From: Noviherbaspirillum suwonense
Lineage (GTDB): Bacteria; Pseudomonadota; Gammaproteobacteria; Burkholderiales; Burkholderiaceae_D
Assembly (NCBI RefSeq): GCF_900182955.1
Contig: NZ_FXUL01000015.1
Coordinates: forward strand, 101,127-165,126
Direction: 5' to 3'
Length of the DNA: 64,000 bases
Notes under the pieces: model-generated
Told to the model about the DNA's origin: nothing
Database searches by the model: none
What the model saw: the letters and a program-made list of their open reading frames with translations, nothing else
Program-made: the position numbers and the translations under genes
Part shown: positions 30,709 to 45,268 of the stretch, piece after piece
How the letters are laid out: every line of letters starts with the position of its first letter
Position numbering within the stretch: position 1 is the stretch's first letter

Positions 30709-33303
30709 TCAGGCGGCCTTTTCCGATTCGAGGAAGTCCTGCGCGAAGCGCTGCAGCACGCCGCCGGCCTCGTAGATCGACACTTCCTCGGCGGTGTCGA
30801 GCCGGCAGGTCACCGGCACCTCGACCTGCTCGCCGTTACGGCGCTTGATGACCAGCGTCAGGTCCGAGCGCGGCATGCGCTCGCCGACCACGTCGAAGGT
30901 CTCGGTGCCGTCGATGGCCAGCGTCAGCCGGTTCACACCGCGCTTGAACTCCAGCGGCAGCACGCCCATGCCGACCAGGTTGGTCCGGTGGATGCGCTCG
31001 AAGCCTTCGGCGACGATGGCTTCCACGCCGGCCAGCCGCACGCCCTTGGCCGCCCAGTCACGCGACGAGCCCTGGCCATAGTCGGCGCCGGCGATCACGA
31101 TCAATGGCTGCTTGCGCTCCATGTAGGTCTCGATGGCTTCCCACATCCGCATGACCTTGCCTTCCGGCTCGACACGGGCCAGCGAGCCGGCCTTGACCTT
31201 GCCGTTCTCCGTCACCATTTCGTTCTTCAGCGTCGGATTGGCGAAGGTGGCGCGCTGCGCGGTCAGGTGGTCGCCGCGATGGGTTGCATAGGAGTTGAAG
31301 TCTTCCTCGGGCAGGCCCATCTTCGCCAGGTATTCGCCGGCGGCGCTGTCGGCCATGATCGCGTTCGACGGCGACAGGTGGTCGGTCGTGATGTTATCGC
31401 CCAGCACAGCCAGCGGCCGCATGTCCTTCAGCGGACGCGCGCCTGCCAGCGCGCCTTCCCAGTACGGCGGGCGTCGGATGTAGGTCGTCATCGGCCGCCA
31501 GTCGTACAGCGGGCTGACCCTCTCGCCATTGTCCACGGTAAGCGCGAACATCGGTCCGTACACCTTGCGGTACTGCTCGGGTTTCACGCTGGACGCGACG
31601 ATGGCGTCGATTTCCTCGTCCGACGGCCAGATGTCCTTCAGCGTCACCGGCTTGCCATCCTGGTCAAGGCCAAGCACATCCTTCTCTATGTCGAAACGGA
31701 TGGTGCCGGCAATCGCATAGGCCACGACCAGCGGCGGCGATGCCAGGAAAGCCTGCTTCGCATACGGGTGGATGCGGCCGTCGAAGTTGCGGTTGCCCGA
31801 CAACACCGCCGTCGCATACAGGTCGCGCTCGACGACTTCCTTCTGGATCGCCGGGTCCAGCGCGCCGCTCATGCCGTTACAGGTGGTGCAGGCGAAGGCG
31901 ACGACGCCGAAGCCGAGCTTTTCCAGCTCGGGCATCAGGCCGGCTTCTTCCAGGTACAGCGCAACCGTCTTCGAGCCAGGCGCCAACGAGCTCTTGACCC
32001 AGGGCTTGCGGCCCAGGCCGAGCCTATTGGCGTTGCGCGCGATCAGGCCGGCGGCAATCATGTTGCGCGGGTTGTTGGTGTTGGTGCAGCTGGTGATCGC
32101 GGCAATGATGACGGCGCCGTCGGGCATCAGGCCCGGCTCGTTCTCCACCTTGCCGCTGATGCCGCGCGCAGCCAGTTCCGAGGTCGGCACCCGCTTGTGC
32201 GGGTTGCTGGGGCCGGCGATATTGCGCACCACCGACGACAGGTCGAAGCTCAACACGCGCTCGTAGCTGGCGTTTTCCAGGCTGTCGGCCCACAGGCCGC
32301 TTTCCTTTGCATAGGTCTCGACCAGCTTCACGAGCTCGTCGTCGCGTCCGGTGAGTTTCAGGTAGGTGATGGTCTGCTGGTCGATGTAGAACATCGCCGC
32401 GGTCGAGCCGAACTCGGGCGCCATGTTGGAGATGGTCGCGCGGTCGCCCAGCGTCAGGTGAGCCGCGCCGCTGCCGAAGAATTCGAGATAGGACGACACC
32501 ACCTTTTCATTGCGCAGGAACTCGGTGAGCGCCAGCACGGTGTCGGTCGCGGTGATGCCGGGCTGCGGCTTGCCGTGCAGCTCCACGCCGATGATGTCGG
32601 GCAGGCGCATCCAGGAGGCGCGTCCCAGCATCACGCTTTCCGCTTCCAGCCCGCCAACGCCGATGGCCAGCACGCCCAGCGCGTCGACCATCGGGGTGTG
32701 CGAATCGGTGCCGACCAGCGTGTCGGGGAAGGCGACGCCATCCTTGACCTGCACCACCGGGCTCATCCGCTCGAGGTTGATCTGGTGCAGGATGCCGTTG
32801 CCCGGCGGGATCACGTCGACATTGCGAAACGCCTTCTTGGTCCAGTTGATGAAGTCGAAGCGGTCCTCGTTGCGACGGTCCTCGATTGCCCGGTTCTTGT
32901 CGAACGCGTCGGGGTCGAAGCCGCCGCATTCCACGGCCAGCGAATGGTCGACGACCAGCTGGGTCGGCACCACCGGGTTGACCTTGGCCGGGTCGCCGCC
33001 CTGCAGCGCAATGGCGTCGCGCAGGCCGGCGAGGTCCACCAGCGCGGTCTGGCCGAGGATGTCATGGCAGACCACGCGGGCCGGGAACCACGGGAAGTCC
33101 AGGTCCTGCCGGCGCTCGATCAGCTGCTTCAGCGCATCGGTCAGCATGGCCGGATCGCAGCGGCGCACCAGGTTTTCAGCCAGCACGCGCGAGGTGTACG
33201 GCAGCCTGTCGTAGGCGCCGGGTTCGATGTCGTCCACCGCGGCGCGCGCATCGAAATACTCGAGCGCGGTGCCGGGGAGCTTCTTGCGGTATGCGGAGTT
33301 CAT
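30709..33303 (-). CDS. acnD: 2-methylcitrate dehydratase, Fe/S-dependent
   Basis: 864-aa aconitase homologue, the AcnD type. 4Fe-4S ligands are in SCTNTNNP and the paired cysteines of FACTTCNGMSG. The substrate-binding swivel domain contains GADYGQGSSRDWAAKG and AEGFERIHRTNL. It begins MNSAYRKKLPGTALEYFDAR, as expected. It dehydrates 2-methylcitrate to a methylaconitate that PrpF isomerises. Located between prpC (12 bp) and prpF. Confidence 0.96.
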   Translation of the reverse strand: MNSAYRKKLPGTALEYFDARAAVDDIEPGAYDRLPYTSRVLAENLVRRCDPAMLTDALKQLIERRQDLDFPWFPARVVCHDILGQTALVDLAGLRDAIALQGGDPAKVNPVVPTQLVVDHSLAVECGGFDPDAFDKNRAIEDRRNEDRFDFINWTKKAFRNVDVIPPGNGILHQINLERMSPVVQVKDGVAFPDTLVGTDSHTPMVDALGVLAIGVGGLEAESVMLGRASWMRLPDIIGVELHGKPQPGITATDTVLALTEFLRNEKVVSSYLEFFGSGAAHLTLGDRATISNMAPEFGSTAAMFYIDQQTITYLKLTGRDDELVKLVETYAKESGLWADSLENASYERVLSFDLSSVVRNIAGPSNPHKRVPTSELAARGISGKVENEPGLMPDGAVIIAAITSCTNTNNPRNMIAAGLIARNANRLGLGRKPWVKSSLAPGSKTVALYLEEAGLMPELEKLGFGVVAFACTTCNGMSGALDPAIQKEVVERDLYATAVLSGNRNFDGRIHPYAKQAFLASPPLVVAYAIAGTIRFDIEKDVLGLDQDGKPVTLKDIWPSDEEIDAIVASSVKPEQYRKVYGPMFALTVDNGERVSPLYDWRPMTTYIRRPPYWEGALAGARPLKDMRPLAVLGDNITTDHLSPSNAIMADSAAGEYLAKMGLPEEDFNSYATHRGDHLTAQRATFANPTLKNEMVTENGKVKAGSLARVEPEGKVMRMWEAIETYMERKQPLIVIAGADYGQGSSRDWAAKGVRLAGVEAIVAEGFERIHRTNLVGMGVLPLEFKRGVNRLTLAIDGTETFDVVGERMPRSDLTLVIKRRNGEQVEVPVTCRLDTAEEVSIYEAGGVLQRFAQDFLESEKAA

Positions 33304-33315
33304 GGTCTCTTAGCC

Positions 33316-34470
33316 TTACTTGCGGTCCTGGATGGGCACGAACGTCAGGTCGTCGGGACCGACGTAGTTGGCGCTCGGGCGGATGATCTTGTTGTCGATG
33401 CGCTGCTCGATGATGTGCGCGGCCCAGCCCGACGTGCGGGCTATGACGAACAGCGGCGTGAACATCGCGGTCGGCACGCCCATCATGTGATAGGACACGG
33501 CCGAGAACCAGTCGAGGTTGGGGAACATCTTCTTGATCTCCCACATCACGGTCTCGAGGCGCTCGGCGATGTCGAACATCTTGGTCGAGCCGGTCTCCTC
33601 GGACAGCTTGCGCGCGACTTCCTTGATGACCACGTTGCGCGGGTCGGAGATGGTGTAGACCGGGTGGCCGAAGCCGATCACGACTTCCTTGTTCTCGACG
33701 CGCTTCCTGATGTCGGCCTCCGCCTCGTCCGGGTTGTCGTAGCGCTTCTGCACTTCGAACGCCACTTCGTTTGCGCCGCCGTGCTTGGGGCCGCGCAGCG
33801 CGCCGATGGCGCCGGCGACTGCCGAATACATGTCCGAGCCGGTGCCGGCGACCACGCGGGCGGCGAAGGTCGACGCATTGAACTCATGCTCCGCATACAG
33901 GTTCAGCGACACGTGCATCGCCCGCACCCAGGACTCGCGCGGCGCGTGGCCGTGCAGCAGGTGCAGGAAGTGGCCGCCGATCGAGTCGTCGTCGGTCTCG
34001 ACCTCGATGCGCTTGCCATTGTGGCTGTAGTGATACCAGTACAGCAGCGCCGAACCCAGCGACGCCATCAGCCGGTCGGCGATGTCGCGCGCGCCCGGCG
34101 CATTGTGGTCGTCCTTTTCCGGAAGCGTGCAGCCCAGCACCGAGACCGCGGTGCGCATCACGTCCATCGGGTGGGCCGACGCCGGCAGCGCCTCGAGCAC
34201 GGTCTTCAGGTTGCTCGGGATGCCGCGCAGCGAGCGCAGCTTGGCCTTGTAGCCCTTCAGCTCGCCGGTGTTGGGCAGCTTGCCATGCACCAGCAGGTAG
34301 GCGATTTCCTCGAACTCGGAGGTGTTGGCGACGTCGAGGATGTCATAGCCGCGGTAATGCAGGTCGTTGCCGGTCTTGCCCACCGTGCACAGCGCGGTAT
34401 TGCCGGCGGTGACGCCGGACAGCGCGACGGATTTCTTGGGCTTGAAGGTGGATGCCTGTTGTTCGCTCAT
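33316..34470 (-). CDS. prpC: 2-methylcitrate synthase
   Basis: 384 aa, the short citrate-synthase-fold form typical of PrpC (true GltA is about 430 aa). Active-site segments: [28 protein letters not shown] and [14 protein letters not shown]. It condenses propionyl-CoA with oxaloacetate. An AGGAGAAAAA ribosome site precedes the ATG. It follows prpB by 18 bp and precedes acnD by 12 bp. Confidence 0.95.
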   Translation of the reverse strand: MSEQQASTFKPKKSVALSGVTAGNTALCTVGKTGNDLHYRGYDILDVANTSEFEEIAYLLVHGKLPNTGELKGYKAKLRSLRGIPSNLKTVLEALPASAHPMDVMRTAVSVLGCTLPEKDDHNAPGARDIADRLMASLGSALLYWYHYSHNGKRIEVETDDDSIGGHFLHLLHGHAPRESWVRAMHVSLNLYAEHEFNASTFAARVVAGTGSDMYSAVAGAIGALRGPKHGGANEVAFEVQKRYDNPDEAEADIRKRVENKEVVIGFGHPVYTISDPRNVVIKEVARKLSEETGSTKMFDIAERLETVMWEIKKMFPNLDWFSAVSYHMMGVPTAMFTPLFVIARTSGWAAHIIEQRIDNKIIRPSANYVGPDDLTFVPIQDRK

Positions 34471-34488
34471 ATTTTTCTCCTGAATTGA

Positions 34489-35379
34489 TTAGCGGTTCTT
34501 CTGCTGCGCAAACAATGCGTCCAGCTTTTGCTCGAAGTCGTGGTAGTTGATGCGGTCATACAGCTCCATCCGGGTCTGCATGGTGTCGACCACATTCTTT
34601 TGCGTGCCCTCGCGGCGCACCGTGTTGTAGACATTCTCGGCCGCCTTGTTCATCGCGCGGAACGCAGACAGCGGATACAGTGCGATGCCGACATCGGCCG
34701 TCTTCAGCTCTTCCACCGTGAACAGCGGCGTCGCGCCGAACTCGGTGATGTTGGCCAGGATGGGCACGCCGACGGCCTGCGCGAACTGCTTGTACATCGC
34801 CAGCTCGGTAATGGCTTCCGGGAAGATCATGTCGGCGCCGGCCTCGACGCAGGCCACCGCGCGCTCGATGGCGGCGTCCAGCCCTTCGACTGCCAGCGCA
34901 TCGGTGCGCGCCATGATCACGAAGTCGGGATCGGTGCGGGCGTCGACGGCGGCCTTGATGCGGTCGACCATTTCCTGCTTGCTGACGATTTCCTTGCCGG
35001 GCCGGTGGCCGCAGCGCTTGGCGCCGACCTGGTCTTCGATATGGATGGCGGCGGCGCCGAACTTGATCATGGACTTGACCGTGCGGGCGACATTGAATGC
35101 CGACGAGCCGAAGCCGGTGTCGACGTCGACCAGCAGCGGCAGGTCGCAGACGTCGGTGATGCGTCGCACGTCGGTCAGCACGTCGTCGAGGTTGGAGATG
35201 CCAAGGTCGGGCAAGCCGAGCGAACCAGCGGCGACGCCGCCGCCGGACAGGTAGATCGCGCGGAAACCGGCGCGCTTGGCCAGCAATGCATGGTTGGCGT
35301 TGATCGCGCCGATGACCTGCAGTGGAGATTCTTCCTTGACGGCCTGCCTGAATGCAGCGCCTGCGGAGCGTAGGGTCAT
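34489..35379 (-). CDS. prpB: 2-methylisocitrate lyase
   Basis: 296 aa, isocitrate-lyase superfamily. The catalytic loop [10 protein letters not shown] has the active-site C123, and [18 protein letters not shown] holds metal-binding Asp residues. It cleaves 2-methylisocitrate to pyruvate and succinate. The start at [12 protein letters not shown] is preferred; the open frame upstream to 35469 would run through the sigma-54 promoter. First gene of prpB-prpC-acnD-prpF-prpE. Confidence 0.96.
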   Translation of the reverse strand: MTLRSAGAAFRQAVKEESPLQVIGAINANHALLAKRAGFRAIYLSGGGVAAGSLGLPDLGISNLDDVLTDVRRITDVCDLPLLVDVDTGFGSSAFNVARTVKSMIKFGAAAIHIEDQVGAKRCGHRPGKEIVSKQEMVDRIKAAVDARTDPDFVIMARTDALAVEGLDAAIERAVACVEAGADMIFPEAITELAMYKQFAQAVGVPILANITEFGATPLFTVEELKTADVGIALYPLSAFRAMNKAAENVYNTVRREGTQKNVVDTMQTRMELYDRINYHDFEQKLDALFAQQKNR

Positions 35380-35429
35380 GTTGTGGGCCTGTTCTTCTGT
35401 TTCAGGTTGATCGGTATGGATGCACTTAT

Positions 35430-35446
35430 TGCAATGGCCATGCCAG
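35430..35446 (-). promoter_or_regulatory. Sigma-54 promoter of the prp operon
   Basis: On the minus strand CTGGCATGGCCATTGCA carries the -24 TGGCA and -12 TTGCA elements with exact 5-bp inner spacing. It lies 50 bp before the prpB ATG. PrpR next door is a sigma-54 activator, which supports its use. Confidence 0.9.
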
Positions 35447-35550
35447 ATTTGCGTGAAATCGATGGTCAACGGATATTTCTATATATATCAATGATTTACA
35501 AATGTTTTTCCGCAGAAATTTATCCTTGAACTTGCCTGACGAGGCTTTCG

Positions 35551-35587
35551 GTGTTTCAATCCATGTTTCATATCGAAACACTGAAAC

Positions 35588-35611
<24 letters not shown>
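35551..35611. promoter_or_regulatory. PrpR-type operator repeats
   Basis: Two interleaved dyads: GTGTTTC (35551-35557) with GAAACAC (35575-35581), and ATGTTTCA (35563-35570) with TGAAACAT (35582-35589). A further CTGAAACAG lies at 35603-35611, and a lone CTGTTTCAG at 35397-35405. The main cluster lies about 105-180 bp upstream of the prpB sigma-54 promoter, a normal enhancer distance, and covers the prpR start codon, so autoregulation is likely. Confidence 0.7.
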
Positions 35612-37231
<1,620 letters not shown>

Positions 37232-37323
37232 GTTATGTGTGGGAAAGGCGTTTGATGCTTGCGCATACCGGAGTGCCCGCGGAAGGAACAGCCGCTAACT
37301 ACTAAAGCAAAAATTCCGGTGAT

Positions 37324-37533
37324 CTATAAGCGCGACTCTTTCCAAAGTGGTCGCATTTTATGCTCTTCCGTATAAGTGCCGAAATCCACGAATTTTTCGA
37401 CAGCAATTTTTTCCTTTTCAAACCATGTTGCCTCGCATTCTTGGCACACAAAAATGACTTGAGCCGTTTTTTTAGTTTGAGCCTCGACTACGTCTCCTTG
37501 CTCACATCTAGGACACAACATTTTTGGCCTCAC
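37324..37533 (-). CDS. Small zinc-ribbon protein
   Basis: 69 aa with two CxxC knuckles, LCPRCEQGD (about 6-14) and VCQECEATW (about 29-37), 20 residues apart: a compact zinc ribbon. The rest (KFVDFGTYTEEHKMRPLW) is soluble. Base composition is clearly more AT-rich than neighbours, so it may be a recent arrival. It stands alone between prpR and ntrC; function unknown. Confidence 0.75.
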   Translation of the reverse strand: MRPKMLCPRCEQGDVVEAQTKKTAQVIFVCQECEATWFEKEKIAVEKFVDFGTYTEEHKMRPLWKESRL

Positions 37534-37800
37534 TTAACCGGATAAGCAGTGATGATTTGGTTCGTCACTGATCCCGGGCGGTGACATTCAGGACAGAGCC
37601 GAAAAGACGTGGGGTCCCGCGCGCGAGCTGCGAGCCGTGTCGCGATTGGCCGCGCGCTTCAAGTCGAGCGCCATCGAAGGTGGTGTGATTACTTTTCTCC
37701 ACTGCCTGACAGTGGAAATGGGCAAGCCCCCTGGAATGCCATCCCGGGAACTGCTTCGGGAAAACCCGGCCAGCCACTTACATGGCCGAGCTTACCGTCC

Positions 37801-39333
<1,533 letters not shown>

Positions 39334-39395
39334 ATGGTTCTGCATCCTGTCACGTTGTTCTTGAACCTGCCGGCGCGCGGCGCCGGCAGCTTGCA

Positions 39396-40469
39396 TCAGG
39401 GCAGAGGAATCAAGATCCGGAAATCCGTGCAGCCTGGCCGGCTTTCGCATTCGATCACGCCCATGTGCTGCTGTATGAACGTTTGCGCCAGCGTCAGCCC
39501 CAGCCCGCTTCCACCGTCGCGGCCGGAAACGAGCGGATAGAAAATACGGTTTTGAATCTCAGGCGGAATCCCCGGCCCGTTATCCATGATATGCAAGTCT
39601 AATGCCAGCCTGTAACGCACCTTGACCAGCGTGACCTGGCGCGCCACCCGGGTCTGGAATGTCAGCATCGCATCGCCGGCCTCGATCCGTTTTGCAAGCG
39701 CCTGCGCTGCATTGTGTGCGATGTTCAGCACCGCCTGGATCAGTTGCTCCTTGTCGCCGCGGAACTCGGGCACCGAGAGGTCGTAGTCGCGCCGTATCGT
39801 CAGGCCGTTCGGAAACTCGGCCATGATCAGGCTGCGCACCCGTTCGAACACCTCGTGGATATTGACGTCGCCGACGATATGCGGGCGGCGATGCGGCGCC
39901 AGCAGCCGGTCCACCAGCGTCTGGAGCCGGTCGGCTTCCTTGATGATGACCTGGGTGTATTCCCGCAGCGGGTTCAGGTGCCGCTCGGGAAGCTCCAGTT
40001 CCAGTAGCTGGGCCGCGCCGCGGATGCCGCCCAGCGGGTTCTTGATCTCGTGCGCGAGGTTGCGTATGAGTTCCTTGTTGGCCTGGCTCTGGTCGATCAG
40101 CCGCTCCTCCCGGTCCAGCTTCAATTGCTGGACGTTCTCGCGCAATTCGATCAGCACCGGCGCCTGCGGATCGTCCAGCGCGGTGACGATCACATGGACC
40201 TGCAGCGGGTCGCGCCCGGCCCGTTCCAGCACCAGGTCCTGGCGCTTGTCGTCGAACTGGTGCGCGACGGCCTGGGAAAAAATGTCCTGAAGCTTGTCGC
40301 CGTTGAGGAACATCTCGGTCAGCCGCTGGTGCTGCATGACTTTCAACGAACTTTCGAGCAGGTTTTCAGCGGCCGGATTGGCGTAGCTGATGCAGCCGTC
40401 GGCGTCCAGCACCAATACGGCGGAGGCCAGCAGGTCGAGCCCTGCTAGCGAATGAGCTTGGTTATTCAC
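39396..40469 (-). CDS. ntrB: Nitrogen regulation sensor kinase NtrB
   Basis: 357 aa with a GTG start (VNNQAHSLAGLDLL). PAS domain (about 5-110), dimerisation/phosphoacceptor helix with H140 in NLAHEIKNPLGG, then the ATPase domain with NIAHNAAQAL, DNGPGIPPE and GGSGLGLTLAQ. Soluble, no membrane helices, as expected for NtrB. The first ATG of the frame (40529) would overlap the DUF4124 gene's end region and add a non-homologous leader. ntrC follows after 62 bp. Confidence 0.92.
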   Translation of the reverse strand: MNNQAHSLAGLDLLASAVLVLDADGCISYANPAAENLLESSLKVMQHQRLTEMFLNGDKLQDIFSQAVAHQFDDKRQDLVLERAGRDPLQVHVIVTALDDPQAPVLIELRENVQQLKLDREERLIDQSQANKELIRNLAHEIKNPLGGIRGAAQLLELELPERHLNPLREYTQVIIKEADRLQTLVDRLLAPHRRPHIVGDVNIHEVFERVRSLIMAEFPNGLTIRRDYDLSVPEFRGDKEQLIQAVLNIAHNAAQALAKRIEAGDAMLTFQTRVARQVTLVKVRYRLALDLHIMDNGPGIPPEIQNRIFYPLVSGRDGGSGLGLTLAQTFIQQHMGVIECESRPGCTDFRILIPLP

Positions 40470-40539
40470 GGCGGATCTGGGAAAGAGAAAAAAGAAAGGG
40501 CCGCAATTGGCGGCCCGGTTAGCGAACACAGATCGTATG

Positions 40540-41064
40540 CTATTTCAGATTGCCGATCTCGCGCTTCAATGCTTCGATATTTTTTTCGGTGCGGCTGACG
40601 TCGTCCTTCATCGAGGCGACGCGGTCCTGGTACTTGGCGAAATTGCGTTCGTCGCCGCGGCGCTCGGGTTCGCCATTGTTGTAGTCCTGTTTCAGCGCGG
40701 CGAGCTTGCGTTCCTCGACCTTCATTTCCTCGGTCAGGATCTGCATGCGGTCGGTGTCGCGCGCCTTCTGCGTGCCGCTGTCTATCTTGGGGAAGTCGCC
40801 GGGGCTGGCGGGGCTGGCCGCGGGTCCGGCGGGGCGGCTGAACGAGGCGGTCTGCACGACGGGCTTCTTGTATGGCGAGGGGATCATCGAGATTCCCTGC
40901 ATGTCCACCCGCTTGCAGCCCTTGGTCTCGCCGGTGTTCTTGTATTCGCGGGTGCCGTCGCCATTCATGCAGACATAGACGTCGGACTGCGCATGCGCGG
41001 GCGCCAGCACTGCGGCGCACAGCACGACCGGGGAAACAATGAGGGCTAAGGAGAGAGTTTTCAT
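40540..41064 (-). CDS. DUF4124-like periplasmic protein
   Basis: 174 aa. Signal peptide (MKTLSLALIVSPVVLCAAVL, cleavage after AHA-Q), a DUF4124-like segment (DVYVCMNGDGTREYKNTGE, about 28-46), and a C-terminal coiled coil (about 105-174). The family has no known function. The gene sits between glnA and ntrB, an arrangement common in betaproteobacteria, so it is carried with nitrogen-control genes and starts that transcript. Confidence 0.8.
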   Translation of the reverse strand: MKTLSLALIVSPVVLCAAVLAPAHAQSDVYVCMNGDGTREYKNTGETKGCKRVDMQGISMIPSPYKKPVVQTASFSRPAGPAASPASPGDFPKIDSGTQKARDTDRMQILTEEMKVEERKLAALKQDYNNGEPERRGDERNFAKYQDRVASMKDDVSRTEKNIEALKREIGNLK

Positions 41065-41096
41065 AACTTTCTTCCAGGAAATAAAAGAAGAATGTT

Positions 41097-41125
41097 AGTG
41101 TATGGCAATAAGTTGGGGCTGCCAA
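41097..41125 (-). promoter_or_regulatory. Sigma-70-type promoter for DUF4124-ntrB-ntrC
   Basis: On the minus strand TTGGCA (41120-41125), a 17-bp spacer and TACACT (41097-41102), about 33 bp before the ATG of the DUF4124 gene. Confidence 0.6.
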
Positions 41126-41171
41126 CCATTGTTAATGGATTTCTGCGTACGCACAACAGCAAAAATGTAAA

Positions 41172-41204
41172 AAAGCGGGAAAGGCGCAAGGCCTTTCCCG
41201 CTTT
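41172..41204 (-). terminator. Rho-independent terminator of glnA
   Basis: A perfect 14-bp stem (41172-41185 with 41191-41204), 5-nt loop and, on the minus strand, a six-T tail. It lies directly after the glnA stop and insulates ntrBC from glnA read-through. Confidence 0.85.
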
Positions 41205-41221
41205 CGTTGTCGCGTTGACTA

Positions 41222-42637
41222 TTACAGCGAGTAATACATATCGAACTCGATCGGGTGCGTGGTCATGCGGAAGCGCTGGACTTCCGTCATTTTCAGCTCG
41301 ATGTATGCGTCGATCATCGAGTCGCTGAACACGCCGCCGCGGGTCAGGAACTCGCGGTCCTTGTCGAGGGCTTCCAGCGCCTGGTCGAGCGAGGAGCACA
41401 CGGTCGGGATCAGCTTGTCCTCTTCCGGCGGCAGGTGGTACAGGTCTTTCGACGCTGCCTCGCCCGGGTGGATCTTGTTCTGCACGCCGTCCAGGCCAGC
41501 CATCAGCAGCGCGGCGAAGCACAGGTACGGGTTGGCCGAAGGATCCGGGAAGCGGGTCTCGATGCGGCGGCCTTTCGGGTTCGACACGTGCGGAATACGG
41601 ATCGATGCCGAGCGGTTGCGGGCCGAGTAAGCCAGCTTGACCGGCGCCTCGTAGCCAGGAACCAGCCGCTTGTACGAGTTGGTGCCCGGGTTGGTGATCG
41701 CATTGAGCGCCTTGGCATGCTTGATGATGCCGCCGATGTAGAACAGCGCGAATTCCGACAGGCCGGCATAGCCGTCGCCTGCGAACAGGTTCTTGCCGTC
41801 TTTCCACACGGACTGGTGCACGTGCATGCCCGAACCGTTGTCGCCGACGACAGGCTTCGGCATGAAGGTCGCGGTCTTGCCATAGGTGTGCGCAACGTTC
41901 CAGATCACGTACTTCATGTTCTGGGTCCAGTCGGCGCGCTCGACCAGGGTCGAGAACTTGGTGCCGATTTCATTCTGGCCGGCGCCGGCGACTTCATGGT
42001 GATGCACTTCGACCGGGATGCCCAGCGATTCGAGGATCAGGCACATTTCCGAACGCATGTCCTGGAAGCTGTCGACCGGGGGGACCGGGAAATAGCCGCC
42101 CTTGACGGTCGGACGGTGGCCGGTGTTGCCGCCTTCGAATTTCTCGCCGGTGGACCAGGAAGCCTCTTCGGAATCGATCTTGACCGAGCAGCCGGACATG
42201 TCGACTTTCCACTGCACGCTGTCGAAGATGAAGAATTCCGGCTCCGGGCCGAAGTAGGCGGTGTCGCCCAGGCCGGAGGACTTCAGGTAGGCTTCAGCGC
42301 GCTTGGCGATCGAGCGCGGGTCGCGGTCGTAGCCCTTGCCGTCTGACGGTTCGATCACGTCGCACTGCATGAAGAGCGTGGTCTCTTCCATGAACGGGTC
42401 GATGTTGGCGGTGTTCGGGTCCGGCATCAGGATCATGTCCGATGCTTCGATGCCCTTCCAGCCAGCGATGGACGAGCCGTCGAATGCATGGCCCGATTCG
42501 AACTTGTCCATATCGAAATGAGACACGGGAACAGTGACGTGCTGTTCTTTGCCTCGTGTATCTGCAAAGCGGAAATCAACGAATTTGACTTCGTTGTCTT
42601 TCACCATTTTCAAGACCTCTGCGGCCGTCATTGCCAT
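41222..42637 (-). CDS. glnA: Glutamine synthetase, type I
   Basis: 471 aa, dodecameric GSI. Motifs: [17 protein letters not shown] (about 52-68), [27 protein letters not shown], and the adenylylation site Y400 in DLYHLPPEE, so activity is controlled by GlnE. It makes glutamine from glutamate, ammonia and ATP. Read from a sigma-54 promoter under NtrC. Confidence 0.97.
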   Translation of the reverse strand: MAMTAAEVLKMVKDNEVKFVDFRFADTRGKEQHVTVPVSHFDMDKFESGHAFDGSSIAGWKGIEASDMILMPDPNTANIDPFMEETTLFMQCDVIEPSDGKGYDRDPRSIAKRAEAYLKSSGLGDTAYFGPEPEFFIFDSVQWKVDMSGCSVKIDSEEASWSTGEKFEGGNTGHRPTVKGGYFPVPPVDSFQDMRSEMCLILESLGIPVEVHHHEVAGAGQNEIGTKFSTLVERADWTQNMKYVIWNVAHTYGKTATFMPKPVVGDNGSGMHVHQSVWKDGKNLFAGDGYAGLSEFALFYIGGIIKHAKALNAITNPGTNSYKRLVPGYEAPVKLAYSARNRSASIRIPHVSNPKGRRIETRFPDPSANPYLCFAALLMAGLDGVQNKIHPGEAASKDLYHLPPEEDKLIPTVCSSLDQALEALDKDREFLTRGGVFSDSMIDAYIELKMTEVQRFRMTTHPIEFDMYYSL

Positions 42638-42747
42638 GCGAATCTCCTAAATTGAGCAAAATTGATGTTGGTTGGTCCGCCGGGTGTGCACGCGCCGGTA
42701 ATGCTGGGACGAAGCCTGGAGTGCGACCGAACTCAGGCCGGAATGAT

Positions 42748-42763
42748 AGCAGATTCCATGCCA
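42748..42763 (-). promoter_or_regulatory. Sigma-54 promoter of glnA
   Basis: On the minus strand TGGCATGGAATCTGCT has the invariant GG and GC with correct 10-bp spacing; only the first T of TTGC differs (CTGC). An overlapping extended -10 (TGCTATCAT) could allow basal sigma-70 transcription. It lies 110 bp before the ATG. Confidence 0.75.
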
Positions 42764-42980
42764 TCGACTTGATCAAAGCCAATGTTGGCAAGTCCTGCTA
42801 ATGTTGCCGTTTTCGCCCGTCAATATCGCGATGGACACGATCTGGTGCAAGCTTGCGCCAAACTCGAACGCACGGGAAAAGTGCATATCCGGTGTATACG
42901 CACGAATAAAGTGCATCGTATTAAATATGCGCCGAATATGCACTTTTTTGGCGCGACGCCGGATTTTGCGATGCCGGCGC

Positions 42981-42986
42981 TATAAT
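42981..42986 (+). promoter_or_regulatory. -10 element for the rhodanese gene
   Basis: Perfect TATAAT 25 bp before the start codon; the -35 region is not well conserved, which fits an activator-dependent promoter. Confidence 0.45.
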
Positions 42987-43011
42987 TTTCCATCCCCCAC
43001 TGGAGATCATG

Positions 43012-43476
43012 ATGAAAACGCCTGGCGAGATCCTGGACATTGCCCGTGAACGCGCACGGGCCGCCGGCCTGCCCTATGCAGGCGCCGTGACCCCCGACGA
43101 AGCCTATGCACTGCTGCAGTCGGAGCCAGCGGCCAGGCTGATAGATGTGCGCACAAATGCGGAACGGGACTGGGTGGGCAAGGTGAGCGTGCCGGAGACC
43201 CGGCATGGCGCGATCCAGTGGACGCTGTATCCGGGCGGCGCGCCCAATCCGGCCTTCCTCGAACAGCTCGAGCAGCAGGCCAGCCGGGACGAAGTGCTGC
43301 TTTTCCTGTGCCGCTCCGGCGTGCGCTCCCGGCATGCGGCCAAGCTCGCCACCGAGAACGGTTACCGGAATGCCTATGACATCCTCGAGGGCTTCGAGGG
43401 AGACAAGGATGCCGAAGGCCACCGCAAGAGCGTCGGCGGCTGGTGCAAGGCCGGCCTGCCGTGGACCGGCGCGTAG
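43012..43476 (+). CDS. Rhodanese-like domain protein
   Basis: 154 aa, single rhodanese domain. VTPDEAYALLQSEPAARLIDVRT opens the domain, and the active-site loop is LCRSGVRSRHAAKLA with C100 as the sulfur-carrying cysteine. Acts as a thiosulfate or persulfide sulfurtransferase; the partner is unknown. GGAG lies 6 bp before the second of two adjacent ATGs (43009 and 43012), which favours 43012. prfC converges on its end with a 3-bp gap. Confidence 0.9.
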   Translation: MKTPGEILDIARERARAAGLPYAGAVTPDEAYALLQSEPAARLIDVRTNAERDWVGKVSVPETRHGAIQWTLYPGGAPNPAFLEQLEQQASRDEVLLFLCRSGVRSRHAAKLATENGYRNAYDILEGFEGDKDAEGHRKSVGGWCKAGLPWTGA

Positions 43477-43479
43477 CGG

Positions 43480-45153
<1,674 letters not shown>

Positions 45154-45268
45154 GGTGGGCGCTTGCGAAAAGCCGTAAAGTCTACCGGCTATTGGGCTCG
45201 AAGTCTAATGACCGGCAATGCCTGGCAGCGCCGCTTGCCGGCCGCATCCGGCGGCGACGCGGAGGCTG

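Larger units (their letters stand above)
42638..43011. other. glnA/rhodanese divergent control region
   Basis: 374 bp without a gene. It contains the glnA sigma-54 promoter (42748-42763), a near-palindrome TGGTGCAAGCTTGCGCCA (42843-42860), and an AT-rich patch with AAAGTGCAT at 42878-42886 and 42908-42916 (30 bp apart) and its inverted form ATGCACTTT at 42938-42946. A perfect TATAAT lies at 42981-42986. Confidence 0.6.

Noticed and set aside
30697..34488. 1263-codon open frame on the plus strand
   Set aside because: It is antisense to acnD and prpC, whose products are unambiguous. The frame is open only because of high GC and codon bias; its translation is rich in His, Arg, Gln and Ala without domains.
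42801..43049. 82-codon plus-strand frame before the rhodanese gene
   Set aside because: It runs through the glnA control region, contains the promoter -10 and overlaps the rhodanese start; composition is not protein-like.
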